DNA of 64,000 nucleotides, from the NCBI RefSeq assembly GCF_003990645.1, contig NZ_RYZK01000007.1:62001-126000 (forward strand), in the 5' to 3' direction. Below, piece after piece: positions 44,915 to 54,541 of this stretch. The position numbers and the translations under genes are program-made. The notes beneath the pieces are model-generated. The model was not told where the DNA came from. It made no database searches and saw only the letters and a list, made by a program, of their open reading frames with translations. The first letter of the stretch is position 1. Every line of letters begins with the position of its first letter. This stretch comes from Shimia sediminis. Lineage in GTDB: Bacteria > Pseudomonadota > Alphaproteobacteria > Rhodobacterales > Rhodobacteraceae.

Positions 44915-45822
44915 AGATGCACATCGAATTCCGCCACTTGCGCACGGTACGGGCGATTCACGAGGCCGGGGGGCTGGCGCGGGCGGCAGAGCAGCTGCAT
45001 ATCACCCAGTCCGCTTTGTCTCACCAAATCAAGGGGTTGGAAGAGCAGGCCGGGGTTGAACTCTTTGTGCGGCGCTCAAAGCCGATGAAACTGTCGGCGG
45101 CGGGGATGCGTCTTTTGCGGCTGGCCAACAAGATCCTGCCCGAGATCGAAGCGCTGGAAAACGAATTCAACGGGCTGCGGGACGGCAGCTCGGGCCGCCT
45201 GCACATCGCCATCGAATGCCACGCCTGTTTTGAATGGCTGTTTCCTGTGCTCGAAAAGTTCCGCAAGCTCTGGCCCGACGTCGATGTCGACATCCGCCCG
45301 GGCCTCGCCTTTGACGCCATGCCCGCCCTGCAAAAAGAAGAGGTCGACCTGGTCGTGTCCTCTGACCCCGAAGAGATGCCAAACGTCTCTTTCTCGCATC
45401 TCTTTGATTACAATCCGGTTTTTGTCGCGGCCTCGGCACATCCCCTGGCGCAGAAAGACTGGATCGAGGCGCAGGATTTTCGCGGCGAGACCCTGATCAC
45501 CTATCCGGTGGACCGCGCGCGGCTCGACATCTTTTCCCAGCTCCTGACCCCGGCCAAGGTCGAACCCGCCGCTATCCGCCAGGCAGAACTGACGGCGGTG
45601 ATCCTGTTGCTGGTTGCCTCCAACCGCGGCATCTCCGTGCTGCCCGACTGGGTGGTGCGCGAGGTCAAGTATTCGTCCGACTACGTGACCCGTCCGCTTA
45701 CCGAAACCGGCATCACCCGGCAGCTCTTTGCCGCGACCCGCAACGAGGACCTGGAAAAACCGTATATGCAGGACCTGATCCGCATGGCGGGCGAAGAGGC
45801 CCGCCGCCTGCAAGAGACCTAG
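44911..45822 (+). CDS. metR: LysR-type regulator, MetR
   Basis: This 303-residue protein has a LysR winged helix-turn-helix (residues 4-62, LARAAEQLHITQSALSHQIKGLEE) and a LysR effector domain (about 92-295). Its closest resemblance is to MetR (GLAFDAMPALQKEEVDLVVSSDPE and PVFVAASAHPLAQ), the homocysteine-sensing activator of methionine genes. Divergence from metF supports this. The stop overlaps the convergent oxidoreductase by four bases. Confidence 0.92.
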   Translation: MKMHIEFRHLRTVRAIHEAGGLARAAEQLHITQSALSHQIKGLEEQAGVELFVRRSKPMKLSAAGMRLLRLANKILPEIEALENEFNGLRDGSSGRLHIAIECHACFEWLFPVLEKFRKLWPDVDVDIRPGLAFDAMPALQKEEVDLVVSSDPEEMPNVSFSHLFDYNPVFVAASAHPLAQKDWIEAQDFRGETLITYPVDRARLDIFSQLLTPAKVEPAAIRQAELTAVILLLVASNRGISVLPDWVVREVKYSSDYVTRPLTETGITRQLFAATRNEDLEKPYMQDLIRMAGEEARRLQET

Positions 45823-46859
45823 ATCAGTTTGACGATCTGCTTGCCCCTGTTGCCGCCCCTTAGCATGGACATAAAGGCAGCCGGGGCATTTTCCAGCCCT
45901 TCTGCGATGTCCTCGACATAGGCCACATCACCGCCGATAACACGCGGCGCGACCTCTTTCAGGAACTCCGGATAGCGGTCGAAATGGTTGGAGATGATAA
46001 AGCCGTTCACCGACAGGAACTTAACCAGGATATTGCGCCACAGGGCTGGGGCGCTCAGGCCATCCGAGGCCGCGCCGGCACCCAACCCGCCAGCGTTATA
46101 CCAGCTGATCATGCCGCACACGGGGATGCGCCCGTGCGGGTTCATCAGCGGCAGCACCGCTTCAAGCACCTTGCCACCGACGTTTTCAAAGTAGATGTCG
46201 ATGCCGTCCGGGCAGGCCCCGGCCAGCGCCTTGCGCAGGTCCGACGCGCTGTCATGGGCGCGGTGGTCCAGGCACTCGTCAAAGCCGAATGTCTCTTTGG
46301 CCATGGCGCATTTCTCAGAGCCACCTGCGATCCCGACCACGCGCAGGCCCCGCAGTTTAGCGATCTGTCCGACCATCGATCCCACCGGGCCAGTTGCCGC
46401 CGCCACCACAAGCGTTTCACCCGCCTTTGGCTTTCCGTATTCGCTCAGGCCGAACCAGCCGGTAAAGCCGGGCATGCCCAGAACGCCCAGTGCGGCGGTC
46501 AAAGGCGCCTGTTGCGGGTCCAGCTTGCGCACCATATTGGCCGGGGCCACCGCATGGCTGGCCCAACCGAACATCCCAAAGGCAAAATCGCCCGGTTTGA
46601 ACGCCGCGCTGCCCGAGGCGATGACCTCACCAACCGCGCCGCCTTCCATCGTGCCCCCGACGGGCACCGGTGCGGCATAAGACTTGGCATCATCCATCCG
46701 ACCGCGCATGTAAGGGTCCAGCGACATATAGTGCACGCGCACCAGGATTTCGCCCTCTTTCGGCGTGGGGACCGGCGCGGTTTCCAGCCGGAAATTCTCT
46801 GCTGCGGGGGCGCCGTCCGGGCGGCTGGCAAGCACGATTCTCTGCATTTCTTCGGTCAT
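45819..46859 (-). CDS. NADP-dependent medium-chain oxidoreductase (CurA/leukotriene-B4-dehydrogenase type)
   Basis: This 346-residue zinc-independent MDR protein has YMSLDPYMRGRMDD near residue 45, the cofactor loop AATGPVGSMVGQIAKLRGLRVVGIAGG near 155, and YFENVGGKVLEAVLPLMN near 225. The family reduces enones and similar double bonds with NADPH. The ATG at 46859 follows AGGAGACCACATC. It is divergent from the inositol monophosphatase gene. Confidence 0.92.
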   Translation of the reverse strand: MTEEMQRIVLASRPDGAPAAENFRLETAPVPTPKEGEILVRVHYMSLDPYMRGRMDDAKSYAAPVPVGGTMEGGAVGEVIASGSAAFKPGDFAFGMFGWASHAVAPANMVRKLDPQQAPLTAALGVLGMPGFTGWFGLSEYGKPKAGETLVVAAATGPVGSMVGQIAKLRGLRVVGIAGGSEKCAMAKETFGFDECLDHRAHDSASDLRKALAGACPDGIDIYFENVGGKVLEAVLPLMNPHGRIPVCGMISWYNAGGLGAGAASDGLSAPALWRNILVKFLSVNGFIISNHFDRYPEFLKEVAPRVIGGDVAYVEDIAEGLENAPAAFMSMLRGGNRGKQIVKLI

Positions 46860-47009
46860 GATGTGGTCTCCTCTGACACCAGAGGGTGGGGCGCGGCCCC
46901 GGGTTTGGCAAGAACATGCGGAATGTGACGTCACGGCCCCTGTTCGGCCTTGGCAAAAGGGGTTGCGGGGCGTATACGCGCGGCTTGAACATTCAGTGGG
47001 AGCTTTGCC

Positions 47010-47801
47010 ATGCCGGGCAGCGCAAATATCAACATCATGATGAAGGCCGCCCGCAAAGCCGGTCGGTCGCTGGTCAAGGACTTCCGCGAGGTCGAGAACC
47101 TTCAGGTCTCGATGAAGGCCGCAGGCGATTTCGTCAGCCGCGCCGACATCCGCGCCGAGGAAATCCTGAAAGAGGCCCTGCTCGAAGCACGGCCCCACTA
47201 TGGCTGGCTGGCCGAGGAAGGTGGCGAAATCGCGGGCACAGACCCGACGCGCCGCTGGATCGTCGACCCGCTGGACGGCACCACCAACTTTCTGCACGGG
47301 CTGCCCCATTGGGCGATCTCGATTGCCTTGGAGCACAAAGGCGAAATCGTGGCCGGGGTGATTTTTGACGCCGCCAAGGAAGAGATGTTCTATGCCGAAA
47401 AAGGCGAGGGCGCCTGGCTGAACGACAGCAATCGCCTGCGGGTGTCAAACCGCAATCGGATGATTGAATCGATCTTTGCAACCGGTCTGCCCTTTGGCGG
47501 CCGTGCCGATCTGCCCGCGACCCTGAAAGACCTCGCGCGCCTTCTGCCCGCCACTGCCGGTGTGCGCCGCTGGGGCTCTGCGGCGCTCGACATGGCTTAT
47601 GTTGCCGCGGGCCGTTACGAGGGCTTCTGGGAACGCAAGCTGAACCCCTGGGATATGGCCGCAGGCATCATCATCGTGAAAGAGGCAGGCGGCTTTGTGC
47701 AACCGCTGGACCCCAAGGGCCACATTCTGGACGACGGCGAAGTGATCTGTGCCAACGAGCCGATCTTTGACCAATTCGCCAAGGTCATCCGCAACAGCTG
47801 A
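47010..47801 (+). CDS. suhB: inositol monophosphatase family protein (SuhB-like)
   Basis: This 263-residue phosphatase has the Mg-site motifs EEGG (near residue 70), WIVDPLDGTTNFLHGLPHWA and WDMAAGIIIVKEAGG near 215. It dephosphorylates inositol 1-phosphate and related substrates; the E. coli homologue also works in rRNA antitermination. GGGAGC precedes the ATG. It ends 11 bp before a 28-bp palindrome. Confidence 0.95.
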   Translation: MPGSANINIMMKAARKAGRSLVKDFREVENLQVSMKAAGDFVSRADIRAEEILKEALLEARPHYGWLAEEGGEIAGTDPTRRWIVDPLDGTTNFLHGLPHWAISIALEHKGEIVAGVIFDAAKEEMFYAEKGEGAWLNDSNRLRVSNRNRMIESIFATGLPFGGRADLPATLKDLARLLPATAGVRRWGSAALDMAYVAAGRYEGFWERKLNPWDMAAGIIIVKEAGGFVQPLDPKGHILDDGEVICANEPIFDQFAKVIRNS

Positions 47802-47812
47802 TCCACGACCTC

Positions 47813-47840
47813 GTAGGTCGGACAAATTTGTCCGACCTAC
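47813..47840. repeat. 28-bp dispersed palindrome, copy 3
   Basis: Identical to copy 1 (perfect palindrome, half-site GTAGGTCGGACAAA), 11 bp after the inositol monophosphatase stop and 7 bp before repeat copy B. Confidence 0.92.
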
Positions 47841-47847
47841 ATGGCGG

Positions 47848-47950
47848 CGCACGGTCCGTTAACGGGGCGCACCGCCGGTGCAGAACACCGACGCAATACC
47901 GACGTGATACCGACACGTTACAGATGTGGGTTTTGGCCTTTAACCCAAGG
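47848..47950. repeat. dispersed intergenic repeat, copy B (inverted relative to copy A)
   Basis: The complement of this stretch reads TTGGGTTAAAGGCCAAAACC, then three CGTCGGTA/G or TGTCGGTA units, then TTCTGCAC, in the same order and spacing as 18871-18975. It fills the convergent gap between the inositol monophosphatase and TPP-enzyme genes. The remaining 47951-48024 shows nothing recognisable. Confidence 0.75.
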
Positions 47951-48024
47951 CAAACCTGCACGAGTTGCCCCGGGCCTTGTTCAGAACCGCGTCCGCCCGG
48001 TTCAGAGTCTCGTAACCCTTGCGA

Positions 48025-49647
48025 TCACAACCGCATGCGCGGCACGTCATGCGGGTCCAAACGCAGCTCGATCAGAACCGGACCTTTGCGCCCTTCGAGT
48101 GAGGCCAAGGCCGCGTCCAGTTCCGCCTCTGAGGTGACCTGAAACCCGGTGCCGCCCAGCGATGTGGCGACCTCGGCAAAGGATGGCCAGTGGAATTCGG
48201 TCAGGCTCGGGTCCATCTTGCGGTCCAGGAACTGGATATGCTCCGCGCCATAGGCCGAGTCATTGGCGACAATCACGATCAGGTCCAGCCCCAGCCGCAC
48301 CGCCGTGTTGAACTCGTTGATGCCGCCCATCATGAAGCCGCCGTCGCCCGAGAACACCACGACCGGGCGATCCGGCGCCGCGAGACCAGCGCCAATCGCC
48401 TCTTGAATGCCCAGCCCGATGGATCCGAAATTTGCTGTCACCACAAAGCTTTGCGGGTCAGGGGCCGAGATCCGGCACCAGACCTCGGTCATGAAGCGCC
48501 CCCCATCGGTGACCAGCACGCGATCCCTGGGCAGCGCCTCTTCCAGCCGCTCAAGCGCGCCCACATAGTTGATGCAGCCCGCGGCCGTCTTGTCCGCCCC
48601 AACCGGGTGGGCGGTCAGGGTCTCGATATCCAGATCCCGCGTGAAACCGCTGGCCGGAATTTCCGCTTCGTCAAGCCAGTACAGCATGGTTTCCGCCGTC
48701 AGGCCCGCGTCCGCAATCAGCCCCGCATGTGGATGCAGGCTGCGCCCGATTGCGCGCGGATAAACATCCACCTGCACGATGCGCTTGTCCTGCATCAGCT
48801 TGCCCTTGTCCGTGGTGAAATCCTGCAGGCCGGTGCCAAAGCAGACGATGCAATCCGACTGCGCGATCAACTCGTAGGCGGCAGGGGTCGAAAGCGTGCC
48901 GAAGATGCCGATGTTATAGGGGTGCCCTGCAAAAAGATCCTTTGCTTTCAACGTGGTGGCCAGTGGTGCCTCCAACCGGTCCGCCAGCCTGATGATCTGG
49001 TCACGTGCCGCCACGGCGCCACCGCCCGCCAGGATCAGCGGCCGCCGCGCCGAGGCAATCATGCCGATGGCATTGTCCAGCGTGTCGCCCTCGGCCACGC
49101 CGCCGGGGGTGGTGAAGACGTCCATCACCTGAACCTCGTGCTGCGTCGTCTGCCACATGAAATCCGAAGGCATGTTCACCACGATCGGACGCCGTTCAAC
49201 CTGCGCCCGGTAAAAGGCGCGCTCGATGTCGGTGCAGACGGTTTCAGGCGTGCGCAGTTGCACGAACCCGGCGCCCGTGGTCTTGACCAGCTCGCGCTGA
49301 TCAATGCCCTGCAAATGGCGCGGGTTGGCCACCGGCGTATCCCCTGCCAGCAGCACCATGGGGATATGGCCGCGCGCGCCTTCGGTGAGGGCCGTGATGC
49401 AGTTTGTCAGCGCCGGGCCGTGAGTCACCGTGGCCACGCCCACCTTGCCCGCCACATGCGCATAGGCCAGCGCCATCAGGACCGAGCTGCCCTCGTGGGC
49501 CGCAGGCACAAACCGCCCGCCACATTCGCGCACAAAGCTGTCGACCATGAACAGGTTGGCGTCCCCCATCAGACCGAACAGGGTCTCGACCCCGTGATCT
49601 GCCGTGGCGCGGGCGATGGATTGATAGACGTGCATTTCGGTGCTCAT
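48025..49647 (-). CDS. thiamine pyrophosphate-dependent enzyme (acetolactate synthase-like)
   Basis: This 540-residue protein has the three TPP-enzyme domains: N-terminal pyrimidine-binding (GVETLFGLMGDANLFMVDSF, HEGSSVLMALAYA with the catalytic Glu), central (about 190-325), and C-terminal with the cofactor motif VVVFSGDGGFMMGGINEFNT to IVIVANDSAYG. It groups with acetolactate synthase/oxalyl-CoA decarboxylase relatives, but lacks a regulatory-subunit gene nearby and has none of the branched-chain biosynthesis context. The actual 2-keto substrate is unknown. GGAGACACGCCC precedes the ATG. Confidence 0.88.
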   Translation of the reverse strand: MSTEMHVYQSIARATADHGVETLFGLMGDANLFMVDSFVRECGGRFVPAAHEGSSVLMALAYAHVAGKVGVATVTHGPALTNCITALTEGARGHIPMVLLAGDTPVANPRHLQGIDQRELVKTTGAGFVQLRTPETVCTDIERAFYRAQVERRPIVVNMPSDFMWQTTQHEVQVMDVFTTPGGVAEGDTLDNAIGMIASARRPLILAGGGAVAARDQIIRLADRLEAPLATTLKAKDLFAGHPYNIGIFGTLSTPAAYELIAQSDCIVCFGTGLQDFTTDKGKLMQDKRIVQVDVYPRAIGRSLHPHAGLIADAGLTAETMLYWLDEAEIPASGFTRDLDIETLTAHPVGADKTAAGCINYVGALERLEEALPRDRVLVTDGGRFMTEVWCRISAPDPQSFVVTANFGSIGLGIQEAIGAGLAAPDRPVVVFSGDGGFMMGGINEFNTAVRLGLDLIVIVANDSAYGAEHIQFLDRKMDPSLTEFHWPSFAEVATSLGGTGFQVTSEAELDAALASLEGRKGPVLIELRLDPHDVPRMRL

Positions 49648-49764
49648 GGGCGTGTCTCCAGAAGGGGTCAGACCTCCTGATAGCCGAGGCTTGACGCGGA
49701 GAATGCGCGAAGGTTCGATTTTCCAAGGTCATTTTGCGGCGGGTTTGACAAAACTCGCGCTTTG

Positions 49765-49781
49765 ATGCGGAATTCCCGCAT
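49765..49781. promoter_or_regulatory. small inverted repeat upstream of the TPP-enzyme gene
   Basis: ATGCGG-AATTC-CCGCAT lies about 118 bp before the TPP-enzyme start and 100 bp after the GFA gene end (both minus strand). It may be an operator; the rest of this 233-bp gap holds no gene. Confidence 0.35.
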
Positions 49782-49880
49782 ATCCCTTAACGCGTCAACG
49801 AATCTGTGAAATGCCGGGCCGCATGGCGATGGCCGGGTCACGCCTTGGGGGCGTGCACGCGGTCAGAAACCACAAACGGT

Positions 49881-50246
49881 TCAGCGTTGGTCCGAAGGGT
49901 GATTGATACCGTCGGTCCAGCCAATCGGCTCCATCTCGCGTGGGTTGATGCCCTCGATGGCCCCCAGGTTCACGCCGAATTCGTTGGGATCGGCGCGGCG
50001 CTGGTGGTGAGTGTAAATCCCGCAGGTCTTGCAGAAATAGTGTTTCGCCGTGTTGGTATTCCATTGGTAGAGCGACAGGTTGTCCGCCCCCCTGACGATA
50101 CGTAGCCGATCCAGCGGCACCCCCAGCATCGGCGCGCCCCGGCGGCGGCAGAATGAACAGTCACAGCGCCGCGCCGTCGAAAGCTCTTCGACCGGGTCGA
50201 TCTCCAGCTCAACTGCGCCACAATGGCAGATCACGGAATAGGTCAT
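49881..50246 (-). CDS. GFA-family zinc-binding protein
   Basis: This 121-residue protein has the GFA (glutathione-dependent formaldehyde-activating-like) cysteine pattern: CHCGAVEL, RRCDCSFCRRRG and YFCKTCGIYTHHQRR. These coordinate two zincs. Family members other than Gfa itself have no settled role. Its start overlaps the rhomboid stop (ATGA), so they are co-translated. Confidence 0.9.
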   Translation of the reverse strand: MTYSVICHCGAVELEIDPVEELSTARRCDCSFCRRRGAPMLGVPLDRLRIVRGADNLSLYQWNTNTAKHYFCKTCGIYTHHQRRADPNEFGVNLGAIEGINPREMEPIGWTDGINHPSDQR

Positions 50247-50989
50247 TTGCGTCTCCGTACGATTGGGATGACCGAGCCTGTTTGCTCGTAATGCGCTTCG
50301 GGATGGGGCGGGCTGCCTGCGGTTTCCTGCCAATACCCACGCCCGCCGCGTTTCAAAAATGTCGGCAAGATCAGCAGCATTCCGGCGATGAACCCGCCTG
50401 CGTGTGCCCAATAGGCCACCCCGCCCCCATCGGTGTCGATGAGCACACCCATAAACAGCTGCAACCCGAACCAAAGCCCCAACATGATCCAGGCGGGCAG
50501 GGGTAAGATCTTGAAAAAGATTATGAAAATCATGATCACGTCGACCCGCGCCCTGGGAAACAAGACAAGGTATCCGCCCATGATCCCGGCAATGGCACCC
50601 GAAGCACCGACCATCGGAACATCCGACCACGGATCCGCCAGCACCTGCGCGCCCCCGGCCGCGAGACCACACAGGAGGTAAAAGATCAGGAACCCCACAT
50701 GGCCCAGCGTATCCTCGAGATTGTCGCCAAAGATCCACAGGAAAAGCATATTGCCTGCCAGGTGCATCAGCCCCCCATGCAGGAACATCGAGGTCACCAA
50801 CCCCAGTTGCCCCGAGCCTTGCGTGAACTCATAGGGGATCAGTGCCCAGTCTTCAAAGAAACTGCGCAGACGATAGCTTTCGTCCAGCATCGGCATGTAG
50901 CTTAAGAAAACGACAACATTCAGCGCCATCAGCGCGTAGACGACATAGGGCGTGCGCCCCGAGGGGTTGTGATCGCGTATTGGAAACAT
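50243..50989 (-). CDS. rhomboid-family intramembrane serine protease
   Basis: This 248-residue membrane protein has six helices with the catalytic serine in GASGAIAGIMGGYL (near residue 130) and the catalytic histidine in YWAHAGGFIAG near 195. The HxxxN motif HLAGNMLFLWIFGDNLED near 75 supports protease activity. It cleaves membrane-spanning substrates; targets are unknown. The C-terminal tail is basic and cytosolic. Confidence 0.93.
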   Translation of the reverse strand: MFPIRDHNPSGRTPYVVYALMALNVVVFLSYMPMLDESYRLRSFFEDWALIPYEFTQGSGQLGLVTSMFLHGGLMHLAGNMLFLWIFGDNLEDTLGHVGFLIFYLLCGLAAGGAQVLADPWSDVPMVGASGAIAGIMGGYLVLFPRARVDVIMIFIIFFKILPLPAWIMLGLWFGLQLFMGVLIDTDGGGVAYWAHAGGFIAGMLLILPTFLKRGGRGYWQETAGSPPHPEAHYEQTGSVIPIVRRRK

Positions 50990-51019
50990 GCGCCCAATGT
51001 GGCGGAATTGGTGGGGGCG

Positions 51020-54000
51020 TCAAGCCGCCCCGCCCAAAAGTGCTGCATTGCCCCCGGCTGCGGTTGTATCGACACAGACATGGCGTTCGCCCACGGCCCG
51101 CGCACGATCCGGCACCCCCGTGATCAACGGCAGGATCGGGCCGCGGCGTCTGGCGAGCGCCTGCTCGCAGGCCTGAGCCAGACCCGACTCCCCCCACCAC
51201 AGAACGCCGGAAAACCCGCTGAGCGTGGTCAGGTCTTCGGGGGCGATCTGTCCGGTGGCCTGCACCGCGACACCGCCATGGGCCGTGACAGCCGCCGCCT
51301 GCGCTGCGGCGGCCTCAGCCCCGGGGCCCAGACACAGAACCGGTGGGCGGGCAAAGGTGGTCAGGCGGTTGGATTCGCCGGTCGGCCCGGGCAGGGACGT
51401 TGAGTGATCCGCAGGTCTCTCCGTCGCCGCATCAATCAGGCTTTGAAGCACATCCCTTGGCATCGGGGTCTCCCAATGACCGGCCTCTTGCGGTTCGGGG
51501 CGCGCAAACCGGGCCATGTAGTGGGGCCCGCCCGCCTTGGGGCCGGTGCCGGAAAGCCCTTCACCACCAAAGGGTTGCGAGCCGACGATGGCACCGATCT
51601 GATTGCGGTTCACATAGATGTTGCCCGCATGCACCCGGTCCGAGACATGCTGCACCCGGTCGTCAATCCGGGTCTGCAGGCCAAAGGTCAGCCCGTATCC
51701 GGTGGCGTTGATCGCATCGATCACGGCATCCAGCTCATCCGCGCGGAAGGTCGCCACATGCAGCACCGGGCCAAAGATTTCGCGCTCAAGATCGGCAATG
51801 CCGGTCACCCGGATCAGGGTGGGCGCAATAAACGTCCCGGTCTGCGGCACCTCTCTTTGATACATGACCCGGCCCTCGGCTTCGGCCTGGGCAATATGCG
51901 CGGCAATACCGGCCTGTGCGTCGGCATCAATGACGGGGCCACTGTCGGTGTGCAGGGTCCAGGGGTTGCCCACGTGCAGCTCTTTCATCGCGCCGGTCAG
52001 CATCTCGATCAGGCCCTCGGCAATGTCTTCCTGCACATAGAGGCAGCGCAGCGCCGAACACCTCTGACCCGCCGACTGGAACGCGCTCTCGACGATGGCG
52101 GTCACGGCCTGTTCGGGCAGGGCGGTCGAGTCGACAATCATCGCGTTCAACCCGCCGGTCTCGGCAATCAGCGGCGCACCGGGGGCAAGGTGTTCAGCCA
52201 TGGCGCTGCGGATCTTCAGCGCGGTTTCGGTCGAGCCTGTAAAGGCAACACCATTCACGCGGCGGTCCGAGGTCAGCATCGCACCCACATCGCCCGCACC
52301 CGGCAAAAGCTGCAGGGCCGACCGTGGCACCCCGGCCAGATGCAACAGCCTCACGGCCTCATGGGCAATCAGCGGTGTCTGCTCGGCGGGTTTGGCCAGA
52401 ACCGCATTGCCGGTCGCCAGCGCTGCCGCGATCTGGCCGGTAAAGATCGCGAGCGGGAAGTTCCACGGGCTGATACAGGTGAAATTACCCGCAGGCGCGG
52501 CCTTGGGCGCGTTGGCGCCATAATACCGCAGGAAATCCACCGCCTCGCGCAGCTCTGCGACCGCGTCCAGCTGGGTCTTGCCCGCTTCCCGCGCCAACAG
52601 CGCGAATAGCATGGCAAAGTTCTCTTCATAGAGATCGGCGGCGCGGTTCAGGATGGCACCACGCTCTTTGCGCGACACCGACCACGGGTGCGCCGAGGCA
52701 AGGGCCGCGTCGACATCTTGCGCACTCGCCGTCGCAACGGTGCCGGGCTGATCCGCGGGCAGGGCCGGGTTTTGCACCGGCTGCGGGGCATTGGGATGCG
52801 CCGCGCCCACGATCAGCGGTCCGGCCTCCCAGGTGGCGGTCAGAAAGGGCGCGCGTGTCGCCTCAATATGGTCAAGGGTCGGCTGATCCCGCAGATCGAA
52901 CCCTTTGGAATTCACCCGCTCCGGCGCAAACAGCTCTGGTCCTGTGGGCAACGGTGCATGCTGGTCCTCGGCCAGGGCCAGAAACGGATCACGCGCGACC
53001 TCTTCCGCCGGAACCTCTTCGTCGACGATCTGGTTCACGAAAGACGAGTTCGCCCCGTTTTCCAACAGCCGTCGCACCAGATAGGCCAACAGATCCCGGT
53101 GTGCCCCGACCGGCGCATAAATCCGGCAGCGGGTGTTTTGTGCAGTCAAAACAATGTCATGCAGGGCCTCACCCATGCCGTGCAAACGCTGGAATTCATA
53201 TGCCGCCGGGTCGTCTGCCATCTCGAGGATGGCCGCAACCGTATGGGCGTTATGGGTGGCAAACTGCGGATAAATCCGGTCGGTCATGCCCAGCAGTTTG
53301 CGGGCATTGGCGATATAGCTGACATCGGTGGCCGCCTTGGAGGTGAAGACCGGGAACCCTTCGACCCCCAGCACCTGCGCATTCTTGATCTCGGTGTCCC
53401 AATAGGCGCCCTTGACCAGCCGCACCATCAGCTTGCGGTCATGTTTCTCGGCCAGTTCATAGAGGAAATCCAGCGTTGGACCTGCGCGTTTGCCATAGGC
53501 CTGCACCACGACACCAAAGCCGTCCCAACCGGCCAGCGCCGGTTCCGCCAACACGGTTTCGATGACATCCATCGACAGGGACAGACGATCCGCCTCTTCC
53601 GCGTCGATGTTCAGCCCCATGCCGGCCGATTTGGCGAGCAGCATCAGCGACCGCAGACGCGGCACCAGCTCATCCATGACCCGCGCCCGCTGCGCCACTT
53701 CATAGCGGGGATGCAGCGCCGACAGCTTCACCGAAATGCCGGGATTTTCGCGAATGTCGTCATGGGTGCAAGCCGCCGCAATCGCCGTGATCGCACGGGA
53801 ATAGGCAAGGTGATAGCGCATGGCATCGGCGTCCGTCTTGGCCGCTTCGCCCAGCATGTCATAGGAATAGGTATAACCCATTTCCTCCATCTTGGCCGCA
53901 CGTTCCATGGCGCTCACGATCGTCTCGCCCAGCACGAACTGACGGCCCATTTCCTTCATCGCGCGCCCCACGGCGGTGCGGATAACAGGTTCACCCAGCC

Positions 54001-54433
54001 GTTTGACGGCCCCGCGCAGCGTGCCGATCAGCCCCGGTTCCCGGTCCTCCAGCACCTTGCCCGTCAGCATCAGCGCCCAGGTCGACGCATTGACCAGAGA
54101 CGAGGTGGATTCCCCCAGGTGCTTGCCCCAGTTCGACGGCGCAATCTTGTCCTCGATCAGCGCGTCGATGGTCTCCGCATCCGGCACCCGCAACAGCGCC
54201 TCAGCCAGACACATCAGCGCAATGCCCTCGTCCGTCGACAGCCCGTATTCCGCAAGGAACACTTCCATCAGGCCGGGGTTCGTGGTGTCGCGGATGGCGC
54301 GCACCAGATCCGCCGCCTGCGCGCAGATCCGGGTGCGATCCTCTTCGGACAGGGCGGCGTCCTGAATCAGCGTCTCCACTAGCGTGGCTTCATCACAATA
54401 GGTCAGGGTATCAATCAGGGAACGGGCATTCAT
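51020..54433 (-). CDS. putA: bifunctional proline dehydrogenase / L-glutamate gamma-semialdehyde dehydrogenase
   Basis: This 1137-residue enzyme oxidises proline to glutamate. Residues 1-100 are the arm region, about 150-450 the FAD proline dehydrogenase barrel (LMVRLVKGAYWDTEIKNAQ, RLHGMGEALHD), and about 520-1020 the aldehyde dehydrogenase (NFTCISPWNFPLAIFTGQ, AETGGLNAMIVDSTALPEQ, catalytic Cys in AGQRCSALRCLYVQ). The N-terminal ribbon-helix-helix DNA-binding domain of enteric PutA is absent, and an Lrp-type gene is divergent instead. The ATG at 54433 follows GGAG. Confidence 0.97.
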   Translation of the reverse strand: MNARSLIDTLTYCDEATLVETLIQDAALSEEDRTRICAQAADLVRAIRDTTNPGLMEVFLAEYGLSTDEGIALMCLAEALLRVPDAETIDALIEDKIAPSNWGKHLGESTSSLVNASTWALMLTGKVLEDREPGLIGTLRGAVKRLGEPVIRTAVGRAMKEMGRQFVLGETIVSAMERAAKMEEMGYTYSYDMLGEAAKTDADAMRYHLAYSRAITAIAAACTHDDIRENPGISVKLSALHPRYEVAQRARVMDELVPRLRSLMLLAKSAGMGLNIDAEEADRLSLSMDVIETVLAEPALAGWDGFGVVVQAYGKRAGPTLDFLYELAEKHDRKLMVRLVKGAYWDTEIKNAQVLGVEGFPVFTSKAATDVSYIANARKLLGMTDRIYPQFATHNAHTVAAILEMADDPAAYEFQRLHGMGEALHDIVLTAQNTRCRIYAPVGAHRDLLAYLVRRLLENGANSSFVNQIVDEEVPAEEVARDPFLALAEDQHAPLPTGPELFAPERVNSKGFDLRDQPTLDHIEATRAPFLTATWEAGPLIVGAAHPNAPQPVQNPALPADQPGTVATASAQDVDAALASAHPWSVSRKERGAILNRAADLYEENFAMLFALLAREAGKTQLDAVAELREAVDFLRYYGANAPKAAPAGNFTCISPWNFPLAIFTGQIAAALATGNAVLAKPAEQTPLIAHEAVRLLHLAGVPRSALQLLPGAGDVGAMLTSDRRVNGVAFTGSTETALKIRSAMAEHLAPGAPLIAETGGLNAMIVDSTALPEQAVTAIVESAFQSAGQRCSALRCLYVQEDIAEGLIEMLTGAMKELHVGNPWTLHTDSGPVIDADAQAGIAAHIAQAEAEGRVMYQREVPQTGTFIAPTLIRVTGIADLEREIFGPVLHVATFRADELDAVIDAINATGYGLTFGLQTRIDDRVQHVSDRVHAGNIYVNRNQIGAIVGSQPFGGEGLSGTGPKAGGPHYMARFARPEPQEAGHWETPMPRDVLQSLIDAATERPADHSTSLPGPTGESNRLTTFARPPVLCLGPGAEAAAAQAAAVTAHGGVAVQATGQIAPEDLTTLSGFSGVLWWGESGLAQACEQALARRRGPILPLITGVPDRARAVGERHVCVDTTAAGGNAALLGGAA

Positions 54434-54541
54434 TGGGCGTGACTCCATCTGTTTCAGACAGTATATCAAGAGGATCGCGGTCGAATGTCCCGAAGAACGG
54501 AAGTTGGCAAGTCATATGACCTGAAAATTTGGAGGAAAGCA

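Noticed and set aside
48190-49680. Open frame of 496 codons opposite the TPP enzyme
   Set aside because: Same shadow effect; low-complexity His/Arg/Gln-rich translation and no family resemblance.
52688-54382. Long open frame of 564 codons opposite putA
   Set aside because: It is a shadow frame caused by high GC at third positions; its composition is rich in His, Gln and Arg with no domain, and putA on the other strand is certain.
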